Assembly (NCBI RefSeq): GCF_007997015.1
Contig: NZ_VOSM01000004.1
Location: 62,001-126,000, forward strand
DNA from: Lujinxingia vulgaris
GTDB taxonomy: Bacteria > Myxococcota_A > Bradymonadia > Bradymonadales > Bradymonadaceae
Reading direction: 5' to 3'
Length of the DNA stretch: 64,000 bases
The notes beneath the pieces were generated by a model. The model saw only the letters and a list, made by a program, of their open reading frames with translations, was not told the DNA's origin and did not search any database. A program made the position numbers and the translations under genes. Of this stretch, positions 46,946 to 54,748 are shown in pieces. Position 1 is the first letter of the stretch. Every line of letters begins with the position of its first letter.

Positions 46946-47305
46946 ATGGCCGACCACGATGATCGCAATGGCAAGGGCTCCAACTCCACGTCCGAGCCCC
47001 GCGTCACCCCGCTCGGGGGCAACACCGGCGTGCACATCGCCTCGGCTCAGCCCGACGAAGCCCTCGACATCGACTTTGGCGGCTTCATCGTCAGCCTGGG
47101 CACAAGCTGCATGGTCAACCTGGGCAAATACCCCAACCCCGAAACCGGCAAGCTGGAGCTCGACCTCGACGCCGCGCGTCAGGTCATCCACATCCTCCAG
47201 ATGCTCGCCGAAAAGACCCGCGGCAACCTCGAAGATGACGAGTCGCAACTGCTGCGCACGCTTATCTACGACCTGAAGCTGGCCTACGTTGAGGTCAAAG
47301 GGTGA
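46946..47305 (+). CDS. DUF1844 family protein
   Basis: This 119-aa protein has the DUF1844 core: FGGFIVSLGTSCMVNLGKYP, then DLDAARQVIHILQMLAEKTRG and a C-terminal LLRTLIYDLKLAYVEVK. The family is widespread in Deltaproteobacteria, and its function is unknown. The stop codon overlaps the GTG start of the serine protease gene by 4 nt, so the two are translated together. Confidence 0.88.
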   Translation: MADHDDRNGKGSNSTSEPRVTPLGGNTGVHIASAQPDEALDIDFGGFIVSLGTSCMVNLGKYPNPETGKLELDLDAARQVIHILQMLAEKTRGNLEDDESQLLRTLIYDLKLAYVEVKG

Positions 47306-48417
47306 TCAGCGCGGGGGACCATCGACGCCGGCGCGCACACCTCGCGCTGGTTTCCCTGGCCGCGCTCCTTTTGAGCGCCTGCCAGCCCTCCCCCGACACC
47401 CCCTCCTCGCCAGATCCCGGCGAGGCCGCGCCCACGGCAGACGTCGCCGCCTCGCCGGCGGCGATGCCCCCCGACTTCTCCACCCTCGTGGGCAACGCGC
47501 GCCCGGCAGTCGTCAACATCTACACCCGCACCACCGCCCCGCGGCCGCGCTCCCCGCTGCTGCCCCCCGGCATGGCGCCGCCGGAGCGCGAGCAGCAGAG
47601 CCTGGGCTCGGGCTTTATCTTCGACAGCCAGGGGCTCGTCCTCACCAACGAACACGTCGTGCGCGACGCGACGCAAATCGCGGTGCGCCTGCTCGACGAG
47701 CGCGTCTTTGAGGCCGACGTCGTCGGCACCGATCCTCAAACCGACGTCGCCGTGCTGCGACTTCGCAACGCCGACAACCTCCCCACCCTCACACTCGCCG
47801 ACTCCGACGCGCTGCTCGTCGGCCAGTGGGTCATCGCCATCGGCAACCCCCTCGGCCTGACCAGCACCGTGACCGCCGGCATCACCAGCGCCACCGGCCG
47901 CCAGGTCATCCCCCCCGGCGGCCAGCTCCGCTACCAGGACTTCATTCAGACCGACGCGTCGATCAACCCGGGCAACTCCGGCGGCCCGCTGCTCAACGTG
48001 CACGGCCAGGTCGTGGGCATCTGCACCGCCGTCGTTGCCCAGGGCCAGGGGCTGGGCTTTGCCATCCCCGTCAACATGGTTAAGACCATCCTGCCCGCGC
48101 TCATCGAAGAGGGCCGCGTCTCGCGGGCCTGGCTCGGCGCCTACGTCAGCGAAGTCCCCGACGCGCTGCGCTCCGAGCTCGACCTGGGCCCCGGCGGTGC
48201 GCTGATCACCCGCGTCATCGCGGGCAGCCCCGGCCAACTCGCCGGACTGCAACCCGGCGACATCGTCATGCGCATCGCCACAGAAGACGTCACCAACGCC
48301 AACCAGCTCTCCTGGGTCGCCTCCAATTTGCGCGTCGGTCAGCCCGTGCCCGTCAACATCCAGCGCGGCAGTGAGGCCCTGGAGCTCACCCTCACGCCCG
48401 CCCCCCAACCCGACTAG
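47302..48417 (+). CDS. HtrA/DegP-like serine protease lipoprotein with PDZ domain
   Basis: This 371-aa protease starts with GTG, overlapping the DUF1844 stop by 4 nt. Signal: ALVSLAALLLSAC (lipobox LSAC, Cys ~25). A Pro/Ser-rich linker leads to the trypsin-like domain with the catalytic triad: His in LTNEHVVRD, Asp in PQTDVAVLRL and Ser in PGNSGGPL. One PDZ domain (residues ~275-365, AWLGAYVSEV) follows. HtrA proteins degrade misfolded proteins in the periplasm. Being a lipoprotein is less usual for the family but the lipobox is clear. Confidence 0.93.
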   Translation: MISAGDHRRRRAHLALVSLAALLLSACQPSPDTPSSPDPGEAAPTADVAASPAAMPPDFSTLVGNARPAVVNIYTRTTAPRPRSPLLPPGMAPPEREQQSLGSGFIFDSQGLVLTNEHVVRDATQIAVRLLDERVFEADVVGTDPQTDVAVLRLRNADNLPTLTLADSDALLVGQWVIAIGNPLGLTSTVTAGITSATGRQVIPPGGQLRYQDFIQTDASINPGNSGGPLLNVHGQVVGICTAVVAQGQGLGFAIPVNMVKTILPALIEEGRVSRAWLGAYVSEVPDALRSELDLGPGGALITRVIAGSPGQLAGLQPGDIVMRIATEDVTNANQLSWVASNLRVGQPVPVNIQRGSEALELTLTPAPQPD

Positions 48418-48561
48418 CACCGCCCCTCCACGCCCGACCTCGCACCGCACCCTTGGAATCAACCAAAACGTTCACACGTTTCTAAAGGGTCGTAATCACC
48501 GGGTTTTTTAGCCGCGCGCCACCTGCCATTTCTCAGCGCGGCATGTCTGTGGAGGATGATG

Positions 48562-48858
48562 ATGAGCGCACAAACCTCTCGCTTTCCGCACTACCTGGCG
48601 GCCAGTTTCGTGGCCACGCCGCTGATCTTCTTCGCCTCCATGCTCATCATCGGCCCGGCCGTCCCCTTTGGCGTCTACCTCTTCATCGCCTGGTCCACCG
48701 CCGCCCTGACCAGCGCGCTGAGCTTCGCCGCCGAACCCGAGAGCCTCAACAGCTTCACCAGCGCCGAGCGCCTGGGCGTGCTCGCCGGCAACGCCATGAT
48801 CGCCTGCCTGGTCGCCACCCTGGGCTTTATCGGCATGGCGCTCAGCCACGGCATCTAA
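48562..48858 (+). CDS. Small integral membrane protein, 98 aa
   Basis: The third of three adjacent in-frame ATGs (48562) is used because GGAGG lies 6 nt upstream. Three hydrophobic helices are seen (FVATPLIFFASMLIIG, FGVYLFIAWSTAALTSALS, GNAMIACLVATLGFIGMAL). No family is recognised. It is convergent to the tRNA-modification gene that follows. Confidence 0.7.
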   Translation: MSAQTSRFPHYLAASFVATPLIFFASMLIIGPAVPFGVYLFIAWSTAALTSALSFAAEPESLNSFTSAERLGVLAGNAMIACLVATLGFIGMALSHGI

Positions 48859-48881
48859 GTCGCATCACGACGCCCGACGCC

Positions 48882-49901
48882 TCAACTCACCGCGCGCCCC
48901 AGCCGGTCGTGCACCGCCTCCCAGCCCTCCTTCACCGGCGGGGCCTCCACCCAGATCGCCTCCAACCCGAGCCGATCCAGGCGGTGGAGCGCCTCATAGA
49001 GTCCCGCCGCATATCCGGCGGCATCGCGCGGCATCACCACCGCCACCGTCCCCTCAACACGCAGCGCGCCGTACACCACACACCCCACTTTGATGTCAGC
49101 GCTCTTCGCCCGGCGCTCCGCCACCGCCTCTTCCAGAGCCTCACCCGACATCACCTTCAGCGGCACCCCTGGCGCATAATGCTTTCGCGCAAGCCCCGGA
49201 GACATCCGCGGCGCCTCCTCCTCCGGCATATCTTCCAGAAGCTGCACCTCCCCCACCACGTCGCGCAACGCCTCCAGGCTCACCATCCCCGGCCGCAAGA
49301 GCACCGGCACCTCCCCCACCAGGCTCACCACCGTCGACTCCACCCCCACGTCGGTCGCGCCGCCGTCGATCACCCAGCCCACACGCTCCCCCAGACTTTT
49401 CACCACATGCTCCGCCCGCGTCGGCGAAGTCTGGGTGTAGAGGTTGGCGCTGGGAGCGGCCACCGGCACGCCGGCAACCTCCAGAAGCGCCCGGGCCACC
49501 GGATGCGCCGGCACCCTCAACCCCACCGTCCCCAACCCCGCGCTCACCGTCTCGGGCACCACCTCGGCCCGCTCCACCACCAGCGTCAGCGGCCCCGGCC
49601 AGAACGCCGCCGCAAGCTTCGCAGCCGCCTGTGGCCACCGGGCCGCAAGCCCCCGCGCCTGCGCCTCATCCACCACATGCACGATCAGCGGGTTATTCGC
49701 CGGCCGCCCCTTCGCCGCATAGATCTTCGCGATGGCCGCCGCATCCAGCGCGTTCGCCCCCAGCCCGTAAACCGTCTCCGTCGGAAAGGCCACAAGCTCC
49801 CCGGCCCGCAACGCCGCCCCCGCCTCCTGCAAACGCTCCCGCTCGGGCGTCTCCCGCGACACACGCACGACCTTCACCAAACCCTCCGCATCCTCACTCA
49901 C
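48882..49901 (-). CDS. L-threonylcarbamoyladenylate synthase (Sua5/TsaC)
   Basis: This 339-aa enzyme makes threonylcarbamoyl-AMP, the first step of the t6A37 tRNA modification. The TsaC/YrdC motif is GELVAFPTETVYGLGANALD (~residues 32-50) and KIYAAKGRPANNPLIVHV. The C-terminal ~130 residues form the extra Sua5 domain, so it is the long Sua5 form. It overlaps the HAD gene upstream by 4 nt, so the two are cotranslated. Confidence 0.93.
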   Translation of the reverse strand: MSEDAEGLVKVVRVSRETPERERLQEAGAALRAGELVAFPTETVYGLGANALDAAAIAKIYAAKGRPANNPLIVHVVDEAQARGLAARWPQAAAKLAAAFWPGPLTLVVERAEVVPETVSAGLGTVGLRVPAHPVARALLEVAGVPVAAPSANLYTQTSPTRAEHVVKSLGERVGWVIDGGATDVGVESTVVSLVGEVPVLLRPGMVSLEALRDVVGEVQLLEDMPEEEAPRMSPGLARKHYAPGVPLKVMSGEALEEAVAERRAKSADIKVGCVVYGALRVEGTVAVVMPRDAAGYAAGLYEALHRLDRLGLEAIWVEAPPVKEGWEAVHDRLGRAVS

Positions 49902-50902
49902 CGCCCGACCTCATCCTTCGCATCATCGTCCACGCCCAGGCGCCGCCTCAACATCTCCAACGCCACCTCCGGCGCCTCCAGGCTCAGCGCATCGCGCGAC
50001 TGCATCATAAACCCGCGCGAGGGCCCCTCCCGTCGCAACAACGCATCGCCCTTATCCATCACCAGCGCATGCCGCGCATGGCACAACATCTCAAAGTCCG
50101 TATCCGCATCGCCCACCGCCAGAATCGGCTGCCTGCCGATCACCTGCTCAATCGCCTCGACCTTCCCCTCCCTGAACAGCACCGGCGGCGAGGTGCGCGA
50201 ACTCAGCCGATCCCCCTCAAGTTCGACCCGATTGCCGATCACCCGCTCGGCCGGCACCCCCAGCAGCTCTGCAAACACCCGCACCGTCCAGATGTTCGTC
50301 GCCGAGACCACCCACACCTCCACCCCGGCCTCACTCAGCGCCTCCATCAATCGCCGCACCTCCGCGATCACCCGCACCCCGCGCGCGATCCGCACCTCTT
50401 CGCCCCGCGCCGTCCGCCGCACCTCATCGCTCAGCGGCCGCCCGAGTTCCGCCTCAATCGCCTCGGCCGTAAAACGCGCCATCTCCCCCGGCGTCAGCCC
50501 CACATGCAGCCGCACCGCCCACTCATAACACGCCCGCTTCCCCAACCGCTCCAACCGCCGCCCATACAACGCCCCCATCTCCGCCAGATAGCTTTCAAAG
50601 CGCGGATCCTCCCCCCGCACCTCCGCCCCCACCCCCAACAACCCCTGACTCAACCCCCGCAGCTCCGCTCGCCCCTCCTCCGGATGCACCAGCTCCCAGA
50701 ACGCCTCCAGATCGTAGCGATACCCCATCGCCTCGATCAGATAATGCGAAAATAACTCCCCGATATCCCCCACAATGCACGTGTTATCGAAATCGAAGAC
50801 CGCAACCTCCCCCGCCCCACCCTCAATCACCTCCCCCAACCGCCTGGCAATCGGCTCCGCAAAACTCCCCAGAAATCCTCGCCCCACACCGCCCTCCTGC
50901 AT
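49898..50902 (-). CDS. HAD-family phosphatase (phosphoserine phosphatase-like)
   Basis: This 334-aa enzyme has the HAD nucleophile motif VFDFDNTCIVGD, the second motif VWVVSATN, the Lys region in FREGKVEAIEQVIG and the fourth motif LAVGDADTDFEML. The cap is larger than in SerB, so the substrate is unknown; SerB-like small phosphomonoesters are likely. The ATG at 50902 was chosen over a TTG at 50917 because AGGAG precedes it. It overlaps the sua5 gene downstream by 4 nt. Confidence 0.85.
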   Translation of the reverse strand: MQEGGVGRGFLGSFAEPIARRLGEVIEGGAGEVAVFDFDNTCIVGDIGELFSHYLIEAMGYRYDLEAFWELVHPEEGRAELRGLSQGLLGVGAEVRGEDPRFESYLAEMGALYGRRLERLGKRACYEWAVRLHVGLTPGEMARFTAEAIEAELGRPLSDEVRRTARGEEVRIARGVRVIAEVRRLMEALSEAGVEVWVVSATNIWTVRVFAELLGVPAERVIGNRVELEGDRLSSRTSPPVLFREGKVEAIEQVIGRQPILAVGDADTDFEMLCHARHALVMDKGDALLRREGPSRGFMMQSRDALSLEAPEVALEMLRRRLGVDDDAKDEVGR

Positions 50903-51038
50903 CGCTCCACTCCTCAAAAAGTCCCGTCCAACCCCACCCGGACTCTCCTACACTCTCCGCCCAACGTCCATTCCTTCTTCACCCCCCCAACCTCCACACA
51001 CCAGAAGATCCCGCGCGCAGCGCCACAAACCAGAGAAC

Positions 51039-51204
51039 CCGATCGCATCCAGGGCGGCCCCAACCCATCTCCCGCATAATAAAAACCCGAGCGCATCCAG
51101 GGCGTCTCCCGCCCTCCAAAAGCCACTTCCCGCAGACGATAAGATCCGAGCGCATCCAGGACGTCTCCCGCCCTCCAAAAGCCACTTCCCGCAAACTATA
51201 AGAT
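51039..51204 (+). repeat. Tandem left-end units preceding the palindromic element
   Basis: Units beginning CCGA(G/T)CGCATCCAGG start at 51039, 51087 and 51146, and the full element starts with the same sequence at 51205. Spacings are 48, 59 and 59 bp. The two 59-bp units share GTCTCCCGCCCTCCAAAAGC and ACTTCCCGCA. So the left end of the 105-bp element is repeated in tandem. Confidence 0.88.
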
Positions 51205-51309
51205 CCGAGCGCATCCAGGGCGGCGCCTGACAAGGAGATAGGGATGAAGCTGTAGCAGCGCTACCGCGAATCCCTATCGACGCCGTCAACATCATCCTAA
51301 AACGCTCGG
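51205..51309 (+). repeat. 105-bp nested-palindrome element, copy 2
   Basis: It starts CCGAGCGCATCCAGGGCG and ends CCTAAAACGCTCGG. The inner stem GATAGGGAT ... ATCCCTATC and the middle hairpin GTAGC/GCTAC are unchanged from the copy at 19825, as is the length of 105 bp. The ends differ more than the inner stem does. It lies in the 660-bp gap between the HAD gene and rpmE. Confidence 0.9.
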
Positions 51310-51565
51310 CGACGCTCGGCGCTTGTCATGGGGATAAATCTCCGCTACAAGCTCGGTCCGGTTTACGCGCGCCCGTGCCGCTTCATCTTCATCTGCACCG
51401 CCCGGCCCGCGCCTCAGACCCAAATTTTTCACTCGCCCGCGCGCCGACGGCGCCCGCAAGCGAGACCCACAGATCCGCTACTTTGTTCACCCCGGCCGCC
51501 CCACATGCCATGACGCGCTCAACGGAAGAGCGCCTCTTGTGCGGCCTGAGCTTAAAGGAGTCACC

Positions 51566-51868
51566 ATGAAGTCCGATATCCATCCCCAGTACAACCCGGT
51601 GGTCTTCGTCGATGGCGAGCACGAGATCATCACCCGCTCCACCATGACCTCCAAAGAAACCCGTGAGATCGACGGTGTTGAGCACTACGTGGTTCCCGTT
51701 GAAATCAGCGCTTACTCCCACCCCTTCTACACCGGTAAGCAGAAGCTGATGGACACCGAAGGTCGCGTCGACCGCTTCCTCAAGCGCTACAACATGTCGC
51801 GCGACGAGGCCAACATGGCCGCCAGCGACGAGACCGGCGACGACGCCGAGTCCACCGACGAGGCCTGA
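51566..51868 (+). CDS. rpmE2: 50S ribosomal protein L31, type B
   Basis: This 100-aa protein starts [20 protein letters not shown] at the ATG at 51566, with AAAGGAG upstream. It has the L31 signature [30 protein letters not shown]. It lacks Cys residues, so it is the zinc-free type B form. It has a longer, acidic C-terminal tail than usual ([18 protein letters not shown]). It is monocistronic with its own terminator. Confidence 0.95.
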   Translation: MKSDIHPQYNPVVFVDGEHEIITRSTMTSKETREIDGVEHYVVPVEISAYSHPFYTGKQKLMDTEGRVDRFLKRYNMSRDEANMAASDETGDDAESTDEA

Positions 51869-51875
51869 GCTTCTA

Positions 51876-51910
51876 AGCCCCGGTAAGCCTTCGCTTCTCC
51901 GGGGTTTTTT
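51876..51910 (+). terminator. Rho-independent terminator after rpmE2
   Basis: The stem CCCCGG ... CCGGGG (with AAGCCTTCGCTT between) is followed by TTTTTT. It lies 8 bp after the stop codon. Confidence 0.88.
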
Positions 51911-52434
51911 GATCGATGGTGCGCCCGCCGGGAGCCTGATCGCAGCACGAAACGCTGGTCAACCCTCGTCGCCGCGCCCATCTTTCAAGCCTGGTCATCG
52001 GGATGCCCCCTCCCCTTATGGCGGGAGCATCCCTGCGGTCGGATTCGTCGGAATAGACCGACCGCCCCAAAACCTTTTGGAGATATCCAGGCGCAACGTG
52101 TCTGGCCCGGCTGGGGGTCCCTTTTCTTACTGGCCCCTCAGCCCGCCATCACGCGCCTTACGACATCTCTACTCAGACTTGAGACTCCTCCGCTTGGCCT
52201 CACATCCACGCGTCGCACATACCCAACACGGGCCCCCGGCGAAGCTGGCCGTGAAACGATCGGGAGATCTGTCCTGCTTTCGGACACCTCTCGCTCGGTT
52301 CACCGCGCTCGCCATCCGCTCCCGAGCACGGCTGTTGCCTTTTAGGCCGCGGCCTGCGTGTGCTCTGAGCGGCTTTGGCCCCGACGCGTCCCCCGACGCC
52401 GGGCGGTTGTCTCCACGACACAGGAGCACCACCC
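51911..52434. other. Gene-free region upstream of the HARE-HTH gene
   Basis: No gene is believed in this 524-bp gap; the open frames crossing it are shadows. CTTTTAGGCCGCGGCCTGCG near 52340 contains a CCGCGG palindrome. The region probably holds the promoter and 5' leader of the HARE-HTH gene. A CACAGGAGCACC ribosome binding site lies just upstream of the ATG. Confidence 0.45.
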
Positions 52435-53928
52435 ATGACTTTTGCAGAAGCCGCTATTGAGGTTCTTTTTCGCGCAGGACGCCCACTTCATTTCAAAAAG
52501 ATCACCGAAGCCGCCATCAGCGAGAACCTCCTCTCCCACGTCGGTCGCACCCCCGAAGTCACCATGGGCGAGCGACTCAACCAGGAGCTGAAGAAGGAAG
52601 ACAGCTCGCCGGTGGTCAGCGTGCGCCCGGGCGTCTTCGCTCTGCGCGACGATTACGTCAAAAAACTTGAGAGCGAAGGCCACGAGCGCCTTCCCCTGGG
52701 CGCTAAGCCGGCCAACCCGGCTAAAAGCGAAAAAACCGAAAAGCCCAACGGCAAAGCCGAAGAGCCCGCCGCCGAAGCCAAATCCGACGACGACGAGAGC
52801 AAGAGCCGCCGCCGCTCCTCCAGCCGCCGCCGTCGCCGCCGCGGCAGCCGCAACCGCTCCAACGAAGGGCGTGAAGAGAGCCGCAACGAGAGCCGCTCCT
52901 CCTCGGGCCGTCGTAAGTCTTCGTCGAGCCGCCGCAAATCTTCGTCGAGCCGCCGCAAGTCCTCGTCCAGCCGTCGTAAGTCGACGTCGAGCCGCCGCAA
53001 GTCCTCCTCGAGCAAGCGCGAGAAGACCCGCAACGATCGCGGTGGACGCCGTGGCGAGCGCAACGATGGCCGCCGCTCCGAGCGCCGCGACACCCGTCGC
53101 CCCGCCCGCACCGGCCGTCCCGCCAACCGCCACCTCAAAGAGGGGCCGGTGCGCATGGACACCATCGCCGAAGCCGCGCTGACCGTGCTCAACGACAACA
53201 ACCGTCGTCCGATGAAGGTCAAAGACCTGGCCGACGCCATCTTCGAGCGCAAGCTGGTCCGCTTCCACACCCACGATCCCTCCGCCACCGTGCAGGCCGC
53301 CATCGCCGGCGACAACCAGATCCGCGAGCAGAAGGGCAACCGCCCCCTCTTCATCCAGTACGACCGCGAGCGCTGGGGCCTGACCGAATGGGGCCTCTCC
53401 TCCAGCTCCACCGAGCGCGAGCAGCAGATCCTCACCCTGGCCGAAGAGATCCGTCAGGACGCCGTCAGCCACCTCGGCCAGGCGCTCACCGACATCAAAG
53501 CCGAAGCCGTCGAGCACCTCGCGCTCACCCTGATGGAGCGCCTGGGCTACCGCAACATCAAGGTCTCCAAGCGCTCCTCCGAAGGCGATGTCTTCTTCAC
53601 CTCCGACTGGCGCCAGGGCCTGGCCGACGTGCGCGTCTGCATCCAGGTCGTCGGCGACAGCGCGCTTGAGCTCCCTGCCAGCGCCGTCACCGAACTTCGG
53701 GGCACCCTGCACCACTACTCCGCCTCCGAAGGTGTCATCATTCACCTGGGCAAGATCAGCGCCGACGCCGTCAAAGAGAGCCGCGAAGAAAAACTCGCTG
53801 CCATCACGCTCATTGACCGCGACACCTTCGTCGAGCTGCTCATCAAGCACGGCATCGGCGTGCGCACCTACCAGACGCCGATCACCATGGTCGACACCTC
53901 CTTCATCGAGGCCCTGGCCTCGGCATGA
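52435..53928 (+). CDS. Double HARE-HTH protein with Arg/Ser repeat linker and Mrr-like domain
   Basis: This 497-aa protein has four parts. Residues ~1-70 are a HARE-HTH (TFAEAAIEVLFRAGRPLHFKK). Residues ~115-215 are a very basic linker with five or so copies of RRKSSSS. Residues ~250-335 are a second HARE-HTH (MDTIAEAALTVLNDNNRRPM). Residues ~360-490 resemble the Mrr restriction-endonuclease fold (LALTLMERLGYRNIKVSKRS, EGVIIHLGKISADAVKE). In Mrr enzymes the active site is D...QxK; here GDVFF keeps the Asp but the next strand reads VCIQVVGD, lacking the Lys. So it may bind DNA without cutting. It overlaps lipB by 4 nt. Confidence 0.82.
   Translation: MTFAEAAIEVLFRAGRPLHFKKITEAAISENLLSHVGRTPEVTMGERLNQELKKEDSSPVVSVRPGVFALRDDYVKKLESEGHERLPLGAKPANPAKSEKTEKPNGKAEEPAAEAKSDDDESKSRRRSSSRRRRRRGSRNRSNEGREESRNESRSSSGRRKSSSSRRKSSSSRRKSSSSRRKSTSSRRKSSSSKREKTRNDRGGRRGERNDGRRSERRDTRRPARTGRPANRHLKEGPVRMDTIAEAALTVLNDNNRRPMKVKDLADAIFERKLVRFHTHDPSATVQAAIAGDNQIREQKGNRPLFIQYDRERWGLTEWGLSSSSTEREQQILTLAEEIRQDAVSHLGQALTDIKAEAVEHLALTLMERLGYRNIKVSKRSSEGDVFFTSDWRQGLADVRVCIQVVGDSALELPASAVTELRGTLHHYSASEGVIIHLGKISADAVKESREEKLAAITLIDRDTFVELLIKHGIGVRTYQTPITMVDTSFIEALASA
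52907..53010 (+). repeat. 21-bp repeat encoding RRKSSSS heptapeptides
   Basis: Five units of about 21 bp (CGTCGTAAGTCTTCGTCGAG and variants) lie within the HARE-HTH gene. They encode RRKSSSS repeats with mostly silent changes between units, so the peptide is conserved better than the DNA. Confidence 0.8.
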
Positions 53929-54635
53929 AGCTTATTCGCCCCGGTCTCGTCCCCTACGGTCAGGCGCTGAGCTGGCAGCTTGAGCTGCGCCAGCGCCTCC
54001 AGGAAGGCCGAGCCCACGACCCCACCGGCTACCTGCTCTGCCTGGAGCATCCGCCGGTGGTCACGCTCGGCAAGCGAGGCCGGGCCGAAGACATCTTCGG
54101 CCTGGACCAACTCCGAGACCGGGGCACCCAATTCTTCAAAATCGATCGGGGCGGAGAAGCCACCTACCACGGCCCCGGCCAGCTGGTGGTCTACCCCATC
54201 GTGCGCCTCGATGAGCTGGGCATCGGCGTCGTCGATCTGATCCGCGGCATGGCCGCCTCCCTCTCCCGGGCGCTGGCCGAATACGGCGTCGGCGCCGACT
54301 ACGACGCCGACCACCCCGGGCTGTGGACCCACACCACCCCGCCCCGCAAGATCGCCAGCGTGGGCATGCGCGTCTCCGGCGGCGTCACCACCCATGGCGC
54401 GGCCATCAACCTCATCAACGACCTCATCCCCTTCTCGCTCTTTGTGCCCTGCGGCATGCCCAACGCCCCGGTCACGCGCCTCCTCGACCACCTCGACGCC
54501 CCCGCACACTGCACCGTCGACGACTTCACCGATCGCTTCCTCACCCACTTCGCAGCCTTCCTCGACCGCGCGTTTGAGCCCCTCGATCTGGCCCCCCCGC
54601 CCCCCGAGCAGGCCGCCCCCCCGATGCCTCTTTGA
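53925..54635 (+). CDS. lipB: Octanoyltransferase LipB
   Basis: This 236-aa enzyme transfers octanoate from acyl carrier protein to the lipoyl domains of 2-oxoacid dehydrogenases. It has the LipB signature RGGEATYHGPGQLVVYPI, the catalytic Lys in RKIASVGMRV, GVTTHGAAINL and the catalytic Cys in FVPCGMP. Length is normal, with a short Pro-rich C-terminal extension. Its ATG overlaps the HARE-HTH gene stop. No lipA is nearby. Confidence 0.95.
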   Translation: MKLIRPGLVPYGQALSWQLELRQRLQEGRAHDPTGYLLCLEHPPVVTLGKRGRAEDIFGLDQLRDRGTQFFKIDRGGEATYHGPGQLVVYPIVRLDELGIGVVDLIRGMAASLSRALAEYGVGADYDADHPGLWTHTTPPRKIASVGMRVSGGVTTHGAAINLINDLIPFSLFVPCGMPNAPVTRLLDHLDAPAHCTVDDFTDRFLTHFAAFLDRAFEPLDLAPPPPEQAAPPMPL

Positions 54636-54667
54636 CCCAACGAGGCATCGAGCGACACACCTAGCAA

Positions 54668-54706
54668 CAAAAAACGCCGCCCCGTTCAGGGCGGCGTTTC
54701 TCGTTT
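54668..54706 (+). terminator. Rho-independent terminator after lipB
   Basis: The stem AAAACGCCGCCC / GGGCGGCGTTT with loop CGTTCA is followed by CTCGTTT. It may also act on the convergent murA transcript. Confidence 0.88.
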
Positions 54707-54748
54707 AAAATCAAGCACTTAATCTGACTCGCGGTCAGAAAATGTGCC

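Noticed and set aside
51911-52434. Possible RNA gene or hidden gene in the gap before the HARE-HTH gene
   Set aside because: I found no convincing tRNA, riboswitch or conserved coding frame; frames crossing it are in antisense or out of phase with the gene.
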